From NCBI RefSeq assembly GCF_900108035.1, contig NZ_FNVS01000005.1, forward strand, positions 62,001 through 126,000: DNA of 64,000 nt, written 5' to 3'. The translations under genes were made by a program, and so were the position numbers. Shown here piece after piece: positions 53,738 to 64,000 of this stretch (positions within the stretch are counted from its first letter, which is position 1; every line of letters begins with the position of its first letter). The DNA comes from Parabacteroides chinchillae (GTDB taxonomy: Bacteria > Bacteroidota > Bacteroidia > Bacteroidales > Tannerellaceae). The notes under the pieces are model-generated. The model did no database searches. It was not told where the DNA came from and worked only from the letters and a program-made list of their open reading frames with translations.

Positions 53738-56068
53738 TTATTTGACAACCGCAATTTTGGTAACTACACTTTCTGCCCCTTTATCGGTAGATACAAGCAC
53801 AAGGTATATTCCGGTGGCAACACGGCGGCCTGATTTATTTTTACAGTTCCACGTAGTTTGCCCACCTATAGATTTGGTTTGATAAAGAATGTTTCCGTTT
53901 ATATCGGTAATTTTTACATTCGAGTTATCCATTAATCCGGTTATTGTAACCTTTTCATCAAAATCAGGTCTTACCGGATTTGGGTAAACATATACATCCG
54001 AATAATCTTCTTTTCCTTTCGTAGCTTCTCCTTTATAGGAAATAAGTCCTTTGTCTGTACCTATAAATACTTCTCCGTTATCATCATTTATTTCGATAGA
54101 ATAAATGATGTCTGAAAGGAGAGGGCTGTTGCTCGTATTGAAATAGTGATCAATCTGCTGGTTGTCGGAAGATAATACGTAAACACCTTTACCTTCTGTT
54201 CCTATCCATTTTCGGTTTCCACCGTCTATAGTGATAGCAGTAACTTTTATATTATCCAAAAAATAATAAGCATCACCATCTTCATTCAATAACTTTATAC
54301 GGGTACAACGAACAGCGGAAACAGCAGCCTTATCCGGATTACTTATATAAACAACACCTTTGCCTGTTCCTATCCAGACCTGGTTGGTTTTATCTTCAGC
54401 CATACAATGATAGCTACTTGGATTAAAATTATTTCCATCCTGGTCTGTAAAAGAAGTATATTCCATGTAGGTATCATCCGAACTGTCCATCGTTCCGTTT
54501 GTATCCAGAACAACGATCTTTGGTTTTACTCTTGGAATGTTGAACCATTTTTTATCTGTAGAAGTTATCAACGTATTGTTTAATGTATATTGATTATAGA
54601 GTGGAGAACAAGGAATGCTATACCATTTTCCGTCTGGAGCTAATACCTTGACAGGCAAGTTAGCTTCCGAATTATTCATCCATATATTACCGTATTTATC
54701 AAAAGCAGCTCCGTCTATATTCATATAACTACTACTGGAAGGAACACTGATGGCACTTTCTAAAGTACTGTTTGCAGTGTAATACTTATAATAATCGGAA
54801 CCTTTGAATTGAGCAGCGCCATAGTTATATGCTGTTAGAAATATGTTTTCAGGATCTTTCGGATCGATAGCTATGCTTGTAAAGTTCAGCATAGCTGTTT
54901 TAGGCGTTAAAGTTGTCCATTTAGTATAATCGTATACCATTATTTCTGCCCTATAATTCAACGGATTTCCGCTTGAAGATTTTCCGCCAGGCAAAACATA
55001 CAGTTTTGAATTATTATACAAAAGCTTATATGGACTATCAAATCTGGGACCATCTAAAACAATAGGATCTCCGTTTATTGCATAAGTTCCCGTATTGCTT
55101 TTTACTATATACTTTAATCCTTCGGTACCGGTTGCTATCCAATACGAATCTGTTTTATCAGCCGGTGATATATCTTTTATAGCAACATTATTTATTTGAT
55201 CGTAAGTAGTTGAATCGGAAAATATATATAGTTTATTTGAGCAAATGCAAGCTAATTTATTATCCATTTGCTTAACATAAATAAGCGTAGATTCAGCCAA
55301 CAAAGGAGTAATCGTACTGTTATTGTCATAATAAACTCCTTTATTTTTTATGAAGAAACACATTTTGTTATCAAAATAAAATAAAGAATTTACCTCATTG
55401 CCGGTAAAAAAAGAGGAGTTGATAAAATACTCTTTCCAGTTATTCTTGTCTAATAAATTATCATTTAAGGAAGCTTGAAATAGTCCGCTGGTGGTAGATA
55501 TGTATATAATGTCGTTATTGATAAGACAAGAGGTTGTAATTAGTGAAAGGTTATATGTATCAGTTATTTCTTTTTTTTCCATATTGACAACAAGAACTCC
55601 AAAATTTGTTGCTAAATAAGCGTACTCATTATATATGAATACAGAGTTGATGTCTTTATTGGTTATTGTTGTATTATTATAAAGATAGGGTAAATTGGTC
55701 ACCACATTGTTATCTATAATATCTATATTCCAATTATTATAAATTACAAGCACTGATTTTGTCTTCGTATTATATTTTACGAATGATATTTGTGTATCAT
55801 TCAGACCGGTAAGCTTGTTATATTCTTTTATACTATTGTCTTCTTTCATATAAGAAAACAAGGCCCCTCTGGGTTTTACATCTGTTTCTTTTTCTTTATT
55901 GGATAAAGCACCTTCGGCAATAACATATACTTTATCGGATGCTTTTTCTACAATACGTGTATTATAATAGGAAGCATATATATTCCATTTGCTAACGGAT
56001 GTGTTGTCGGCAAAAGTTATGTCCGATCCAATAATTAAAAGTAGTAAAATAATATATCTGAAGTTCAT
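53738..56068 (-). CDS. porZ: PorZ-like type IX secretion protein
   Basis: Exported protein of about 776 aa. The ATG at 56068 (MNFRYIILLLLIIGSDITFA) gives a signal peptide; the upstream extension overlaps rdgB. Large propeller part with repeats such as NQVWIGTGKGVVYI, GNRKWIGTEGKGVYVLSSDN and GEVFIGTDKGLISYKG, and a C-terminal type IX sorting-like domain (VYPNPVRPDFDEKVTITGL ... GRRVATGIYLVLVST). This two-propeller plus C-terminal-domain layout is that of PorZ of the type IX secretion attachment complex. It lies 7 bp after rdgB. Confidence 0.82.
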   Translation of the reverse strand: MNFRYIILLLLIIGSDITFADNTSVSKWNIYASYYNTRIVEKASDKVYVIAEGALSNKEKETDVKPRGALFSYMKEDNSIKEYNKLTGLNDTQISFVKYNTKTKSVLVIYNNWNIDIIDNNVVTNLPYLYNNTTITNKDINSVFIYNEYAYLATNFGVLVVNMEKKEITDTYNLSLITTSCLINNDIIYISTTSGLFQASLNDNLLDKNNWKEYFINSSFFTGNEVNSLFYFDNKMCFFIKNKGVYYDNNSTITPLLAESTLIYVKQMDNKLACICSNKLYIFSDSTTYDQINNVAIKDISPADKTDSYWIATGTEGLKYIVKSNTGTYAINGDPIVLDGPRFDSPYKLLYNNSKLYVLPGGKSSSGNPLNYRAEIMVYDYTKWTTLTPKTAMLNFTSIAIDPKDPENIFLTAYNYGAAQFKGSDYYKYYTANSTLESAISVPSSSSYMNIDGAAFDKYGNIWMNNSEANLPVKVLAPDGKWYSIPCSPLYNQYTLNNTLITSTDKKWFNIPRVKPKIVVLDTNGTMDSSDDTYMEYTSFTDQDGNNFNPSSYHCMAEDKTNQVWIGTGKGVVYISNPDKAAVSAVRCTRIKLLNEDGDAYYFLDNIKVTAITIDGGNRKWIGTEGKGVYVLSSDNQQIDHYFNTSNSPLLSDIIYSIEINDDNGEVFIGTDKGLISYKGEATKGKEDYSDVYVYPNPVRPDFDEKVTITGLMDNSNVKITDINGNILYQTKSIGGQTTWNCKNKSGRRVATGIYLVLVSTDKGAESVVTKIAVVK

Positions 56069-56075
56069 ATATGAA

Positions 56076-56657
56076 TTATAATATACCGTTTGACAAAAAT
56101 ACACTTAATTTCTTAACAGCTTCGGCACGATGACTGATGGAATTTTTTATTTCATTACCCATTTCAGCAAAAGATTGTGTATAGTTTTCAGGAATAAATA
56201 CGGGATCGTAACCAAAACCGTTTATACCTTTCTTTTCGGTAGATATGGAACCTTTTATCTCGCCTTCAAAAAGATATTCTTTTTCGTTTAAAATAAGTGC
56301 TATAACTGTACGAAAACGGGCTTTTCGGTTTGTTTTGTTATTCATTTCATATAATAGTTTTTTCATATTTGCTTCTGCATCATGTTCTGATCCGGCATAC
56401 CGGGCAGAATATACGCCGGGAGCATTATTTAATGCTTCTACTTCCAATCCGGTATCGTCGGCAAAACAATCATGGCCATATTTTTCTTTAATATAACGGG
56501 CTTTTTGCAAGGCATTACCTTCTAATGTATCAGCTGTTTCAGGGATATCATCATGACAATTAATATCAGCCAGACTAACTATTTCTATATTATTATCCGT
56601 TATTTTGCGGACTTCTTCTAACTTATGTAAATTGTTGGTTGCAAAAACTAGTTTCAT
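56076..56657 (-). CDS. rdgB: RdgB/HAM1 family non-canonical purine NTP pyrophosphatase
   Basis: Cytoplasmic house-cleaning enzyme (193 aa) that hydrolyses dITP, XTP and similar nucleotides to prevent mutagenic incorporation. The start [16 protein letters not shown], the [25 protein letters not shown] block, [18 protein letters not shown] and the final SHRAEAV are complete. It is followed by porZ and preceded, after a terminator, by the YitT gene. Confidence 0.96.
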   Translation of the reverse strand: MKLVFATNNLHKLEEVRKITDNNIEIVSLADINCHDDIPETADTLEGNALQKARYIKEKYGHDCFADDTGLEVEALNNAPGVYSARYAGSEHDAEANMKKLLYEMNNKTNRKARFRTVIALILNEKEYLFEGEIKGSISTEKKGINGFGYDPVFIPENYTQSFAEMGNEIKNSISHRAEAVKKLSVFLSNGIL

Positions 56658-56675
56658 ATATTTACAGATATAAAT

Positions 56676-56716
56676 AAAAAAGCACTTCCATGTAGCAATA
56701 TAACGTATGGAAGTGC
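56676..56716 (-). terminator. Terminator of the leuS-YitT operon
   Basis: GCACTTCCAT / ATGGAAGTGC stem (56682-56691 with 56707-56716), followed by TTTTTTATTTAT on the minus strand, about 25 bp past the YitT stop. Confidence 0.85.
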
Positions 56717-56740
56717 CTTAAATTGTTTAAGATATTTGTT

Positions 56741-57622
56741 TTATGTTTTTATCTGATCAAATCCTTCACCGTATACTCCTCTTACTATACTTTGCGAAAT
56801 GAATGCCTGATGATCTATTTCTTTCACTAACCTGAATATCGAAACAGATTCAGACTTTTTGGCTAACAAGACGACTACTTTGACGGGTTTTTTGGAATAA
56901 CCTCCAACACCATCTAAAATAGTACATCCACGACCTAAATCATGAATAATGCGATCGGCTATTTCATCATATTTTTGTGAGAATATAAGAAATTGTACGG
57001 ATTGCCGGTTACCATTTAAAACAAGATCGAGTATGTAATTACTTACAAACATTTCGACAAAACCAAATACAATTTTTTCTATGTCATGGAATAATAAATA
57101 AGATGAACTGATGATAATAAAGTCGCAAAACAATAAAGCACGTCCGATAGAAATATTCTTGTATTTATTGACAATTGCCCCTATTATATCCGTACCTCCT
57201 GTACTCCCGTTAGCTGAAAATACAAGTCCTAATCCTGAACCGCATAGAAATGCACCAATGATAATAGACATAAACGGTTGGTTATGCAACAAAGGGTTGC
57301 CTGCTAATAACCATTCAAAAAAGGACAATGAAGCGGATAGGGAAAATACTCCGAATATGGTTTTTACAAGGAATTTGAATCCCAGTATTTTTAAGGCGGC
57401 GATCAATAATACAATATTGATAACAAAGTATGAAGCTGATACAGGAATAAGTCCTTTTGTGGCAAAAAATATTAAAGCACAAATACCACTTACACCACCT
57501 GTTACGATTTCATTGGAAAGAATGAAAGCGTTGAAGCCGAAACCATATAATAGAGTTCCGACTATAATCATCAAGTAGTCCTGTACCGAATAGTATATTT
57601 TATTAAAATTCTTTATATTCAT
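56741..57622 (-). CDS. YitT family (DUF2179) membrane protein
   Basis: Integral membrane protein with about five to six helices (VQDYLMIIVGTLLYGFGFNA onward), GSTGGTDIIGAIVNKY, and a C-terminal cytoplasmic DUF2179 domain (GRGCTILDGVGGYSKKPVKV, about residues 228-290). The ATG at 57622 overlaps the leuS stop by one base (TGATG), implying translational coupling. Transport role unknown. Confidence 0.9.
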   Translation of the reverse strand: MNIKNFNKIYYSVQDYLMIIVGTLLYGFGFNAFILSNEIVTGGVSGICALIFFATKGLIPVSASYFVINIVLLIAALKILGFKFLVKTIFGVFSLSASLSFFEWLLAGNPLLHNQPFMSIIIGAFLCGSGLGLVFSANGSTGGTDIIGAIVNKYKNISIGRALLFCDFIIISSSYLLFHDIEKIVFGFVEMFVSNYILDLVLNGNRQSVQFLIFSQKYDEIADRIIHDLGRGCTILDGVGGYSKKPVKVVVLLAKKSESVSIFRLVKEIDHQAFISQSIVRGVYGEGFDQIKT

Positions 57623-60468
57623 CAAATTACAATATTAACGATCTTTCCCGGAACTACAATTACCTTTTTGGGAGTTTTACCTTCCATCCATTTTGAAGAA
57701 CTTTCATGGTTCAAAGCAGCTTTTTCTACTTCTTCACGAGGCATATCTGCCGGAAGTTCCATACTGAAACGTGCTTTTCCATTAAATGAAATAGCATAGG
57801 TAACAGAATTTTCTTTCAGATATTCTTCTTTATGTTCGGGCCATTGAGCATCACATATTGTCGTATTATGTCCTAATACATGCCATAATTCTTCCGAAAT
57901 GTGAGGTGCAAACGGAGCAAGTAAGATAATAAGCGGTTCAAGAATAGCGCGTTTATTACATTTTAAACTGTTTAGTTCATTTACACAAATCATAAAGGCA
58001 CTTATAGATGTGTTATAAGAGAAATGTTCAATATCAAATGTTACCTTTTTTATCAGTTTGTGCAATGACTTTAATTCTTCGGCTGTGGGCTCAGAATCGG
58101 TAACCTGCAAATTATCGGTATTTCCAAAGAACAGGAACCAAAGTTTTTTTAGAAAACGATGTACACCGTCTATACCGTTTGTATCCCAAGGTTTGGATTG
58201 TTCTAATGGACCCAGGAACATTTCATATAAACGTAAAGTGTCGGCTCCATATTTATCTACAATCATATCCGGATTTACTACATTGAACATAGATTTTGAC
58301 ATCTTTTCAATAGCCCATCCGCAGATATATTTATCATTTTCAAGGATAAATTCGGCATTTTTGTATTCAGGATTCCAATTGCGGAAAGCTTCAATATCCA
58401 AAACGTCGTTACTTACGATATTTACATCTACATGAATCGGAGTAACTTCGTATTGATTTTTTAAATTCAGGGAAACAAATGTGTTCGTATCTTTAATACG
58501 ATATACAAAGTTTGAGCGTCCCTGGATCATACCTTGATTGATTAGTTTATTAAATGGCTCTTCTTCGCAAATGAGTCCGAGATCAAATAAAAATTTGTTC
58601 CAAAAACGGCTATAAATTAAGTGACCGGTGGCATGTTCAGTACCACCGATATATAAATCTACATTACGCCAATACTCATCTACTTGTTTATCTACTAAAG
58701 CCTTATTGTTATGTGGATCCATATAACGCAAATAATACGCTGATGAACCGGCAAATCCAGGCATTGTACATAATTCGAGAGGGAAGATGGTTTTATTGTC
58801 TATTTTTGTAGTTTCTACAATTGCTTTGTTTGCACTGTCCCATGCCCATTTGGTAGCATGCCCTAATGGAGGTTCTCCTGTTTCGGTAGGTAAAAATTTA
58901 CTTACTTCCGGTAATTGTAACGGAAGAACTTCTTCGGGCAACATTTGTGGCATTCCGTCGGCATCATAGTAAACAGGGAATGGTTCTCCCCAATAACGTT
59001 GGCGACTGAAAATAGCATCGCGCAGACGGAAGTTTACTTTTATACGTCCCAGATTATTTTCTTCTACAAACTTTTTTGTTGCAGCAATAGCTTCTTTCAC
59101 GGTTAATCCGTTTAGCGATAAGCTGCAATATGGCCTTACGCTGGTTTTTGGTGAGTTGCATACGATACCTTCTTTTGCATCAAAACTTTCTTCACTAACA
59201 TCACATCCTTCAATTAACGGACGGATTTCGAGGCCGAAATGTTTAGCAAAAGCGTAGTCGCGGCTATCGTGAGCCGGAACGGCCATAATAGCACCTGTAC
59301 CATAACCTGCCAGTACATAATCGCTGATCCAAACCGGAACGGCTTCACCTGTAAATGGATTGATAGCATAAGAACCGCTGAATACACCGGTTACCTGACG
59401 ATCGGCAATGCGTTCGCGTTCGGTACGTTTCTTCGTACGATCCAGATATTCATCTACAGCTTTTTTCTGTTCCGGGGTAGTCATTTGTGCAACCAATTCG
59501 CTTTCGGGAGCTAATACCATGAAAGTAACACCAAACATCGTATCGGCACGGGTAGTAAAAATAGTAAATTCAAGATCGCTGTCTTTTACCTTGAAACGTA
59601 CTTCTGTACCTTCACTGCGACCTATCCAGTTACGTTGCGTATCTTTTAATGAATCTGTCCAGTCTATCGTATCTAATCCATCTAATAAACGTTGCGCATA
59701 AGCTGATACGCGCAAACACCACTGACGCATTACTTTTTGTTCTACAGGATAACCACCGCGAATAGAAAGACCTTCGCTTACTTCATCATTAGCTAATACT
59801 GTTCCTAACTTGGGACACCAGTTTACCATTGTATCACCCAGATAGGCAATACGATAATTCATTAATATTTCTTCTTTTTCTTTTTTGCTTTTAGCTTTCC
59901 ATTCATCTGCTGTAAAACTTAGTTCTTCGCTACAGGCAACATTCATACCGTCGGTTCCCACAGCCTCAAAAGCTTCAATTAATTCAGAAATAGGCCGGGC
60001 TTGTTTTTCATCATTACAATAGTAACTGTTAAACATTTGAATAAATGCCCATTGTGTCCATTTATAATAACCCGGTTCGCAGGTGCGTACTTCACGATTC
60101 CAATCATAACTAAAGCCTATTTTGTCCATTTGTTCACGATAACGGGCAATGTTATTTTTTGTGGTTACTTCCGGATGTTGTCCTGTCTGGATAGCATATT
60201 GTTCCGCAGGTAATCCATAGGCATCATATCCCATGGGATGTAATACGTTGAAACCTTGTAATCTTTTAAAACGTGAATAAATATCAGAAGCAATATAACC
60301 GAGCGGATGGCCTACATGTAACCCTGCACCGGAAGGGTAGGGGAACATATCCAATACATAATAATGACCTTTAGGTTTATTATTATCATTTTCTTTGACT
60401 TTATAAACCTCGTTGGCAATCCAGTACTCGTGCCATTTTTTCTCGATTTCTCTGAAATTGTATTCCAT
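57622..60468 (-). CDS. leuS: Leucyl-tRNA synthetase
   Basis: Class Ia aminoacyl-tRNA synthetase (948 aa) that charges tRNA-Leu and edits mischarged products. The HIGH signature is HVGH (residues 51-54) within [23 protein letters not shown] is at 722-726, and the editing domain lies between. [19 protein letters not shown] and [20 protein letters not shown] belong to the editing pocket. Length is slightly over typical for the family, in line with Bacteroidetes. Followed by the coupled YitT gene. Confidence 0.98.
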   Translation of the reverse strand: MEYNFREIEKKWHEYWIANEVYKVKENDNNKPKGHYYVLDMFPYPSGAGLHVGHPLGYIASDIYSRFKRLQGFNVLHPMGYDAYGLPAEQYAIQTGQHPEVTTKNNIARYREQMDKIGFSYDWNREVRTCEPGYYKWTQWAFIQMFNSYYCNDEKQARPISELIEAFEAVGTDGMNVACSEELSFTADEWKAKSKKEKEEILMNYRIAYLGDTMVNWCPKLGTVLANDEVSEGLSIRGGYPVEQKVMRQWCLRVSAYAQRLLDGLDTIDWTDSLKDTQRNWIGRSEGTEVRFKVKDSDLEFTIFTTRADTMFGVTFMVLAPESELVAQMTTPEQKKAVDEYLDRTKKRTERERIADRQVTGVFSGSYAINPFTGEAVPVWISDYVLAGYGTGAIMAVPAHDSRDYAFAKHFGLEIRPLIEGCDVSEESFDAKEGIVCNSPKTSVRPYCSLSLNGLTVKEAIAATKKFVEENNLGRIKVNFRLRDAIFSRQRYWGEPFPVYYDADGMPQMLPEEVLPLQLPEVSKFLPTETGEPPLGHATKWAWDSANKAIVETTKIDNKTIFPLELCTMPGFAGSSAYYLRYMDPHNNKALVDKQVDEYWRNVDLYIGGTEHATGHLIYSRFWNKFLFDLGLICEEEPFNKLINQGMIQGRSNFVYRIKDTNTFVSLNLKNQYEVTPIHVDVNIVSNDVLDIEAFRNWNPEYKNAEFILENDKYICGWAIEKMSKSMFNVVNPDMIVDKYGADTLRLYEMFLGPLEQSKPWDTNGIDGVHRFLKKLWFLFFGNTDNLQVTDSEPTAEELKSLHKLIKKVTFDIEHFSYNTSISAFMICVNELNSLKCNKRAILEPLIILLAPFAPHISEELWHVLGHNTTICDAQWPEHKEEYLKENSVTYAISFNGKARFSMELPADMPREEVEKAALNHESSSKWMEGKTPKKVIVVPGKIVNIVI

Positions 60469-60508
60469 AATATGTTGTTGTTTATTTATCTTTTTCTGTT
60501 TGAGGTCA

Positions 60509-60516
60509 CAAAGTTA
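60509..60516 (-). promoter_or_regulatory. Predicted leuS -7 box
   Basis: TAACTTTG on the minus strand, 41 bp before the leuS start. Confidence 0.5.
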
Positions 60517-60695
60517 GTTATTTTATTTATTTAATATAGCCTATCTGTGTACGTGGTTTCGTTGCAGTAGATTTTTATTTCTTTAGAAAGAATATCATTG
60601 GTAAGATAAATATGAGGTCGTTTTTTGTCAATTATACAGAAACTTATGATAACTTAGGCGGGTTATATATAAAATAACATATAAATTGAAATGCT

Positions 60696-61352
60696 ATGAA
60701 ATTTTTTATTGACACGGCCAACTTAGATCAAATAAGGGAAGCTAATGAATTAGGAGTATTGGATGGTGTGACAACTAATCCTTCGTTGATGGCCAAAGAA
60801 GGTATCAAAGGAGTAGTAAATCAACGAAAACATTATCTTCAGATATGTGAAATAGTACATGGAGATGTAAGTGCCGAAGTTATTTCTACAGATTTTGGGG
60901 AAATGGTAAAGGAAGGAGAAGAACTTGCTTCTCTTCATTCTAACATTGTGGTAAAAGTTCCTTGTATAGAAGATGGTATTAAAGCTATAAAGTATTTTAG
61001 TGAAAGGGGAATACGAACAAATTGTACATTAGTCTTTTCTGTAGGACAAGCTTTGCTTGCTGCTAAAGCGGGAGCTACTTATGTGTCTCCGTTTGTGGGC
61101 AGATTAGATGATATTGCGAGTGACGGAATAGAATTGGTTCGCAAGATTGTGGAGATGTATACTTACTATGAATATGAAACGCAAGTTCTTGCAGCTTCTA
61201 TTCGAAACACTCAACATATTATTCAGTGTGTGGAAGCGGGTGCCGATGTAGCTACCTGTCCTTTGGCAGCTATTAAAGGTCTGCTGAAACATCCGCTTAC
61301 GGATAGTGGATTGGCTACTTTCCTTGCTGATTATAAACGCGTAAACGGATAA
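60696..61352 (+). CDS. Transaldolase / fructose-6-phosphate aldolase family protein
   Basis: TIM-barrel Schiff-base aldolase (218 aa) of the short TalC/FSA group. The catalytic Lys is in NIVVKVPC (Lys87), [10 protein letters not shown] opens the barrel, and [13 protein letters not shown] and [12 protein letters not shown] are signature blocks. Either transaldolase in the pentose phosphate pathway or fructose-6-phosphate aldolase activity is possible; sequence alone does not decide. Single gene upstream of mutS. Confidence 0.93.
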   Translation: MKFFIDTANLDQIREANELGVLDGVTTNPSLMAKEGIKGVVNQRKHYLQICEIVHGDVSAEVISTDFGEMVKEGEELASLHSNIVVKVPCIEDGIKAIKYFSERGIRTNCTLVFSVGQALLAAKAGATYVSPFVGRLDDIASDGIELVRKIVEMYTYYEYETQVLAASIRNTQHIIQCVEAGADVATCPLAAIKGLLKHPLTDSGLATFLADYKRVNG

Positions 61353-61386
61353 TAATAAATAGAATTAACCTTATTCTAAAAAATGC

Positions 61387-61394
61387 TACCTTTG
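61387..61394 (+). promoter_or_regulatory. Predicted mutS -7 box
   Basis: TACCTTTG, 26 bp before the mutS ATG, in the 68-bp gap after the transaldolase-like gene. Confidence 0.5.
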
Positions 61395-61420
61395 CATTCG
61401 TAACAAATGTCTAAAAATAA

Positions 61421-64000
61421 ATGGCAGTGGCAAAGATAGTGGAAACCCCGTTGATGAAGCAGTATTTTGATGTAAAGGCAAAACATCCGGATGCAATTCT
61501 TTTATTTCGTGTAGGCGACTTTTATGAAATGTATGGAGAAGATGCGGTTGTAGGCTCCGAAATATTGGGAATTGTACAGACAAAACGGGCTAATGGGGTT
61601 GGTCAGCATGTGGAAATGGCTGGTTTTCCTCATCATGCTTTAGATACATATCTTCCTAAATTGGTTCGTGCCGGTAAACGAGTGGCTATATGTGATCAGT
61701 TGGAAGATCCGAAAATGACTAAAAAATTGGTGAAACGTGGAGTTACCGAACTGGTAACTCCAGGCGTTTCTATCAATGACAATATTTTAAATCATAAGGA
61801 AAATAATTTTTTAGCTGCCATTCATTTTAATAAAGATGTATGTGGTATAGCATTTTTAGATATATCTACAGGTGAATTTCTTACTGCAGAAGGTACGCCG
61901 GATTATATTGATAAGTTACTGAATAATTTTTCTCCCAAAGAAGTTTTGATTGAACGGAATAATAAAAAGCATTTTGAAGAATGTTTTGGCCCTCGTTTTT
62001 TTGTTTTCGAATTAGAGGACTGGATATTTACTCAGGAAGCAGCAGAAGATCGTTTGCTTAAACATTTTGAAACGAAAAATCTGAAAGGATTTGGTGTTCA
62101 GCATTTGAGATTTGGAGTAATAGCTTCGGGAGCAATTTTGTATTATCTTGATCAAACCCAACATACACATATTTCGCATATTACCTCTCTTTCGCGTATA
62201 GAAGAAGATCGTTATGTACGATTGGATAAGTTTACAGTTCGTAGCCTTGAGTTGGCAAGTACCATGAATGATGAAGGTACAAGCTTGTTGGATGTAATTG
62301 ATAAAACAGTTTCTCCTATGGGTTCACGTATGCTTCGCCGTTGGATTTTATTTCCATTGAAAGATGTAAAACCTATTCAGGAGCGCCAGGATGTAGTGGA
62401 GCATTTTTTCCGTCATCCGGATTTGAAAGAGCTATTTGATACTCAATTGGAACAAATAGGAGATTTGGAACGTATTATCTCCAAAGTAGCTGTTGGACGT
62501 GTTTCTCCGCGTGAAGTTGTTCAATTAAAAGTCGCTTTACGTGCGATTGAGCCGATTAAAGAGGCTTGTATGGGAAGTGAAGAGCCTAGTTTATGCCGTA
62601 TAGGAGAACAATTGAATGCGTGTGCTCTGATTCGGAATAGAATAGAGAAAGAGATAAATAACGATCCTCCATCGTTAATTAATAAAGGAGGTATTATTGC
62701 CAAAGGTGTTAATGAAGAACTTGATGAACTTCGTTCTATTGCCTATTCGGGAAAAGATTATTTGTTGAAGATACAGCAGCGTGAGGTGGAGAAAACGGGT
62801 ATACCAAGCCTTAAAATAGCCTTTAATAACGTTTTTGGCTATTATATAGAAGTGCGCAATACCCATAAGGATAAAGTACCGGCGGAATGGATCCGTAAAC
62901 AGACTTTAGTAAATGCCGAGCGCTATATCACGGAAGAACTGAAAGAGTACGAAGAGAAAATACTGGGTGCGGAAGAAAAAATACTTTCATTGGAAAGTCG
63001 CCTTTTTAATGAACTGGTATTGGCATTGACAGAATATATACCGCCTATTCAGGTAAATGCAAATCTGATCGGACGGATAGATTGTTTATTATCTTTTGCA
63101 AAGGTTGCAGAATGTAATAAGTATATTCGCCCGATAGTAAATGATTCGGATGTCATTGATATCAAACAGGGACGTCATCCGGTAATTGAAAAGCAATTGC
63201 CGTTAGGAGAACCTTATATCGCAAATGATGTTTATCTGGATGATGAAAAACAACAGATCATTATTATTACGGGACCTAATATGGCCGGTAAATCAGCTTT
63301 GCTTCGCCAGACGGCATTAATAACATTAATGGCTCAGATTGGCTGTTTTGTACCTGCAGAACGTGCTTTGATCGGTATTGTTGATAAAATATTTACACGT
63401 GTGGGGGCTTCGGATAATATTTCTGTAGGTGAATCTACATTCATGGTGGAAATGAACGAAGCTGCCGATATTTTGAATAATCTTTCATCCCGTAGTTTGG
63501 TATTATTTGATGAATTGGGACGTGGTACAAGTACGTATGATGGAATTTCGATAGCATGGGCTATTGTCGAATATATTCATGAACATCCGAATACCCGTGC
63601 CAAAACTTTATTTGCTACCCATTATCATGAATTGAATGAAATGGAACGTTCTTTCAGGCGTATTAAAAACTACAATGTTTCGGTTAAGGAAGTGAGTAAT
63701 AAAGTTATATTTTTACGTAAGTTGGTACCGGGTGGGAGTGAACATAGTTTTGGTATTCATGTAGCCAAAATGGCTGGTATGCCAAAAAGTATTGTTAAAC
63801 GTTCCAATGAGATATTGAAACAATTGGAAACCGAAAATCGCCAGGATGGCATAAGCGGAAAACCGGTGAAAGAAATTGCTTCGGCTGCGGAAGGATACCA
63901 ACTAAACTTTTTCCAATTGGATGATCCTGTTTTAAGCCAGGTGAGGGATGAGATTAAAAACTTGGATGTGAACAACCTTACCCCATTGGAAGCTTTGAAT
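61421..64000 (+). CDS. mutS: DNA mismatch repair protein MutS (3' end beyond window)
   Basis: Mismatch recognition ATPase. The ATG at 61421 ([17 protein letters not shown]) fits; an ATG at 61407 is out of frame. 860 codons are visible, almost the whole protein. The mismatch-binding Phe-x-Glu motif is [11 protein letters not shown] (about residues 33-43), Walker A is GPNMAGKS (618-625), followed by [18 protein letters not shown], Walker [17 protein letters not shown] and ATHYHEL. Only the last part of the C-terminal clamp-binding tail is missing. Confidence 0.98.
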   Translation, partial: MAVAKIVETPLMKQYFDVKAKHPDAILLFRVGDFYEMYGEDAVVGSEILGIVQTKRANGVGQHVEMAGFPHHALDTYLPKLVRAGKRVAICDQLEDPKMTKKLVKRGVTELVTPGVSINDNILNHKENNFLAAIHFNKDVCGIAFLDISTGEFLTAEGTPDYIDKLLNNFSPKEVLIERNNKKHFEECFGPRFFVFELEDWIFTQEAAEDRLLKHFETKNLKGFGVQHLRFGVIASGAILYYLDQTQHTHISHITSLSRIEEDRYVRLDKFTVRSLELASTMNDEGTSLLDVIDKTVSPMGSRMLRRWILFPLKDVKPIQERQDVVEHFFRHPDLKELFDTQLEQIGDLERIISKVAVGRVSPREVVQLKVALRAIEPIKEACMGSEEPSLCRIGEQLNACALIRNRIEKEINNDPPSLINKGGIIAKGVNEELDELRSIAYSGKDYLLKIQQREVEKTGIPSLKIAFNNVFGYYIEVRNTHKDKVPAEWIRKQTLVNAERYITEELKEYEEKILGAEEKILSLESRLFNELVLALTEYIPPIQVNANLIGRIDCLLSFAKVAECNKYIRPIVNDSDVIDIKQGRHPVIEKQLPLGEPYIANDVYLDDEKQQIIIITGPNMAGKSALLRQTALITLMAQIGCFVPAERALIGIVDKIFTRVGASDNISVGESTFMVEMNEAADILNNLSSRSLVLFDELGRGTSTYDGISIAWAIVEYIHEHPNTRAKTLFATHYHELNEMERSFRRIKNYNVSVKEVSNKVIFLRKLVPGGSEHSFGIHVAKMAGMPKSIVKRSNEILKQLETENRQDGISGKPVKEIASAAEGYQLNFFQLDDPVLSQVRDEIKNLDVNNLTPLEALN

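Noticed and set aside
60541-60695. Leader upstream of the transaldolase-like gene considered as a riboswitch
   Set aside because: No known aptamer motif or stable conserved hairpin could be seen.

Overview
The window looks like part of the chromosome of a low-GC member of the Bacteroidales. The evidence is two SusC/SusD pairs with ECF sigma/FecR regulators, many signal-peptide and lipoprotein starts, promoters of the Bacteroidetes type (TAnnTTTG at -7), and a DUF3244/TPR regulator pair. A PorZ-like protein and a putative sorting-domain protease suggest a type IX secretion system, so a Tannerellaceae or Dysgonomonadaceae relative is more likely than Bacteroides itself. This placement is inference; no 16S gene is present. 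No CRISPR array, prophage or insertion sequence was seen.

Region 1-20.3 kb (all minus strand) is a nutrient-acquisition island. From right to left it holds a secreted beta-propeller, a DUF4434 protein, sigma factor, FecR, SusC and SusD (20329-11287, closed by a strong terminator). Next comes a three-gene module of DUF1080, Tat-exported Gfo/Idh/MocA dehydrogenase and TIM-barrel isomerase (11007-7300), then a truncated lipoprotein, a second sigma/FecR pair and a second SusC/SusD pair (7190 to the window edge). There is no recognisable classical glycoside hydrolase. The three-gene module resembles the oxidative 3-keto-glycoside route known in Bacteroides, so the island may take up and cleave glycosides by oxidation, elimination and hydration.

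Region 20.4-32.7 kb is mainly housekeeping: tRNA-Gln, tyrS, TatD hydrolase, yidD, rnpA, hemD, a DUF4271 membrane protein, a ThrE-type exporter, lpdA, nadB and rubrerythrin. Region 32.8-37.1 kb holds a SulP transporter, a second Gfo/Idh oxidoreductase with a cysteine cluster, and a membrane acyltransferase. Region 37.2-41.0 kb is a small regulon: a TPR membrane regulator, then two 16-bp direct repeats and a promoter, then DUF3244, a frameshifted lipoprotein and two beta-barrel genes.

Region 41.2-64 kb contains a trypsin-like secreted protease, a lipocalin-like lipoprotein, a radical SAM enzyme, a helix-hairpin-helix outer-membrane protein with a PorV/PorQ-like barrel, a DUF4294 protein, an rRNA/tRNA methyltransferase, nadA, an MBOAT/SGNH O-acylation pair, porZ-rdgB, a YitT protein coupled to leuS, a transaldolase-like gene and a nearly complete mutS cut by the window end.

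The least expected signals are a palindromic repeat that lies inside the TatD reading frame and recurs upstream of nadA, the 16-bp direct repeats behind the TPR regulator, the frameshifted lipoprotein, and the apparently hydrolase-free SusCD island.
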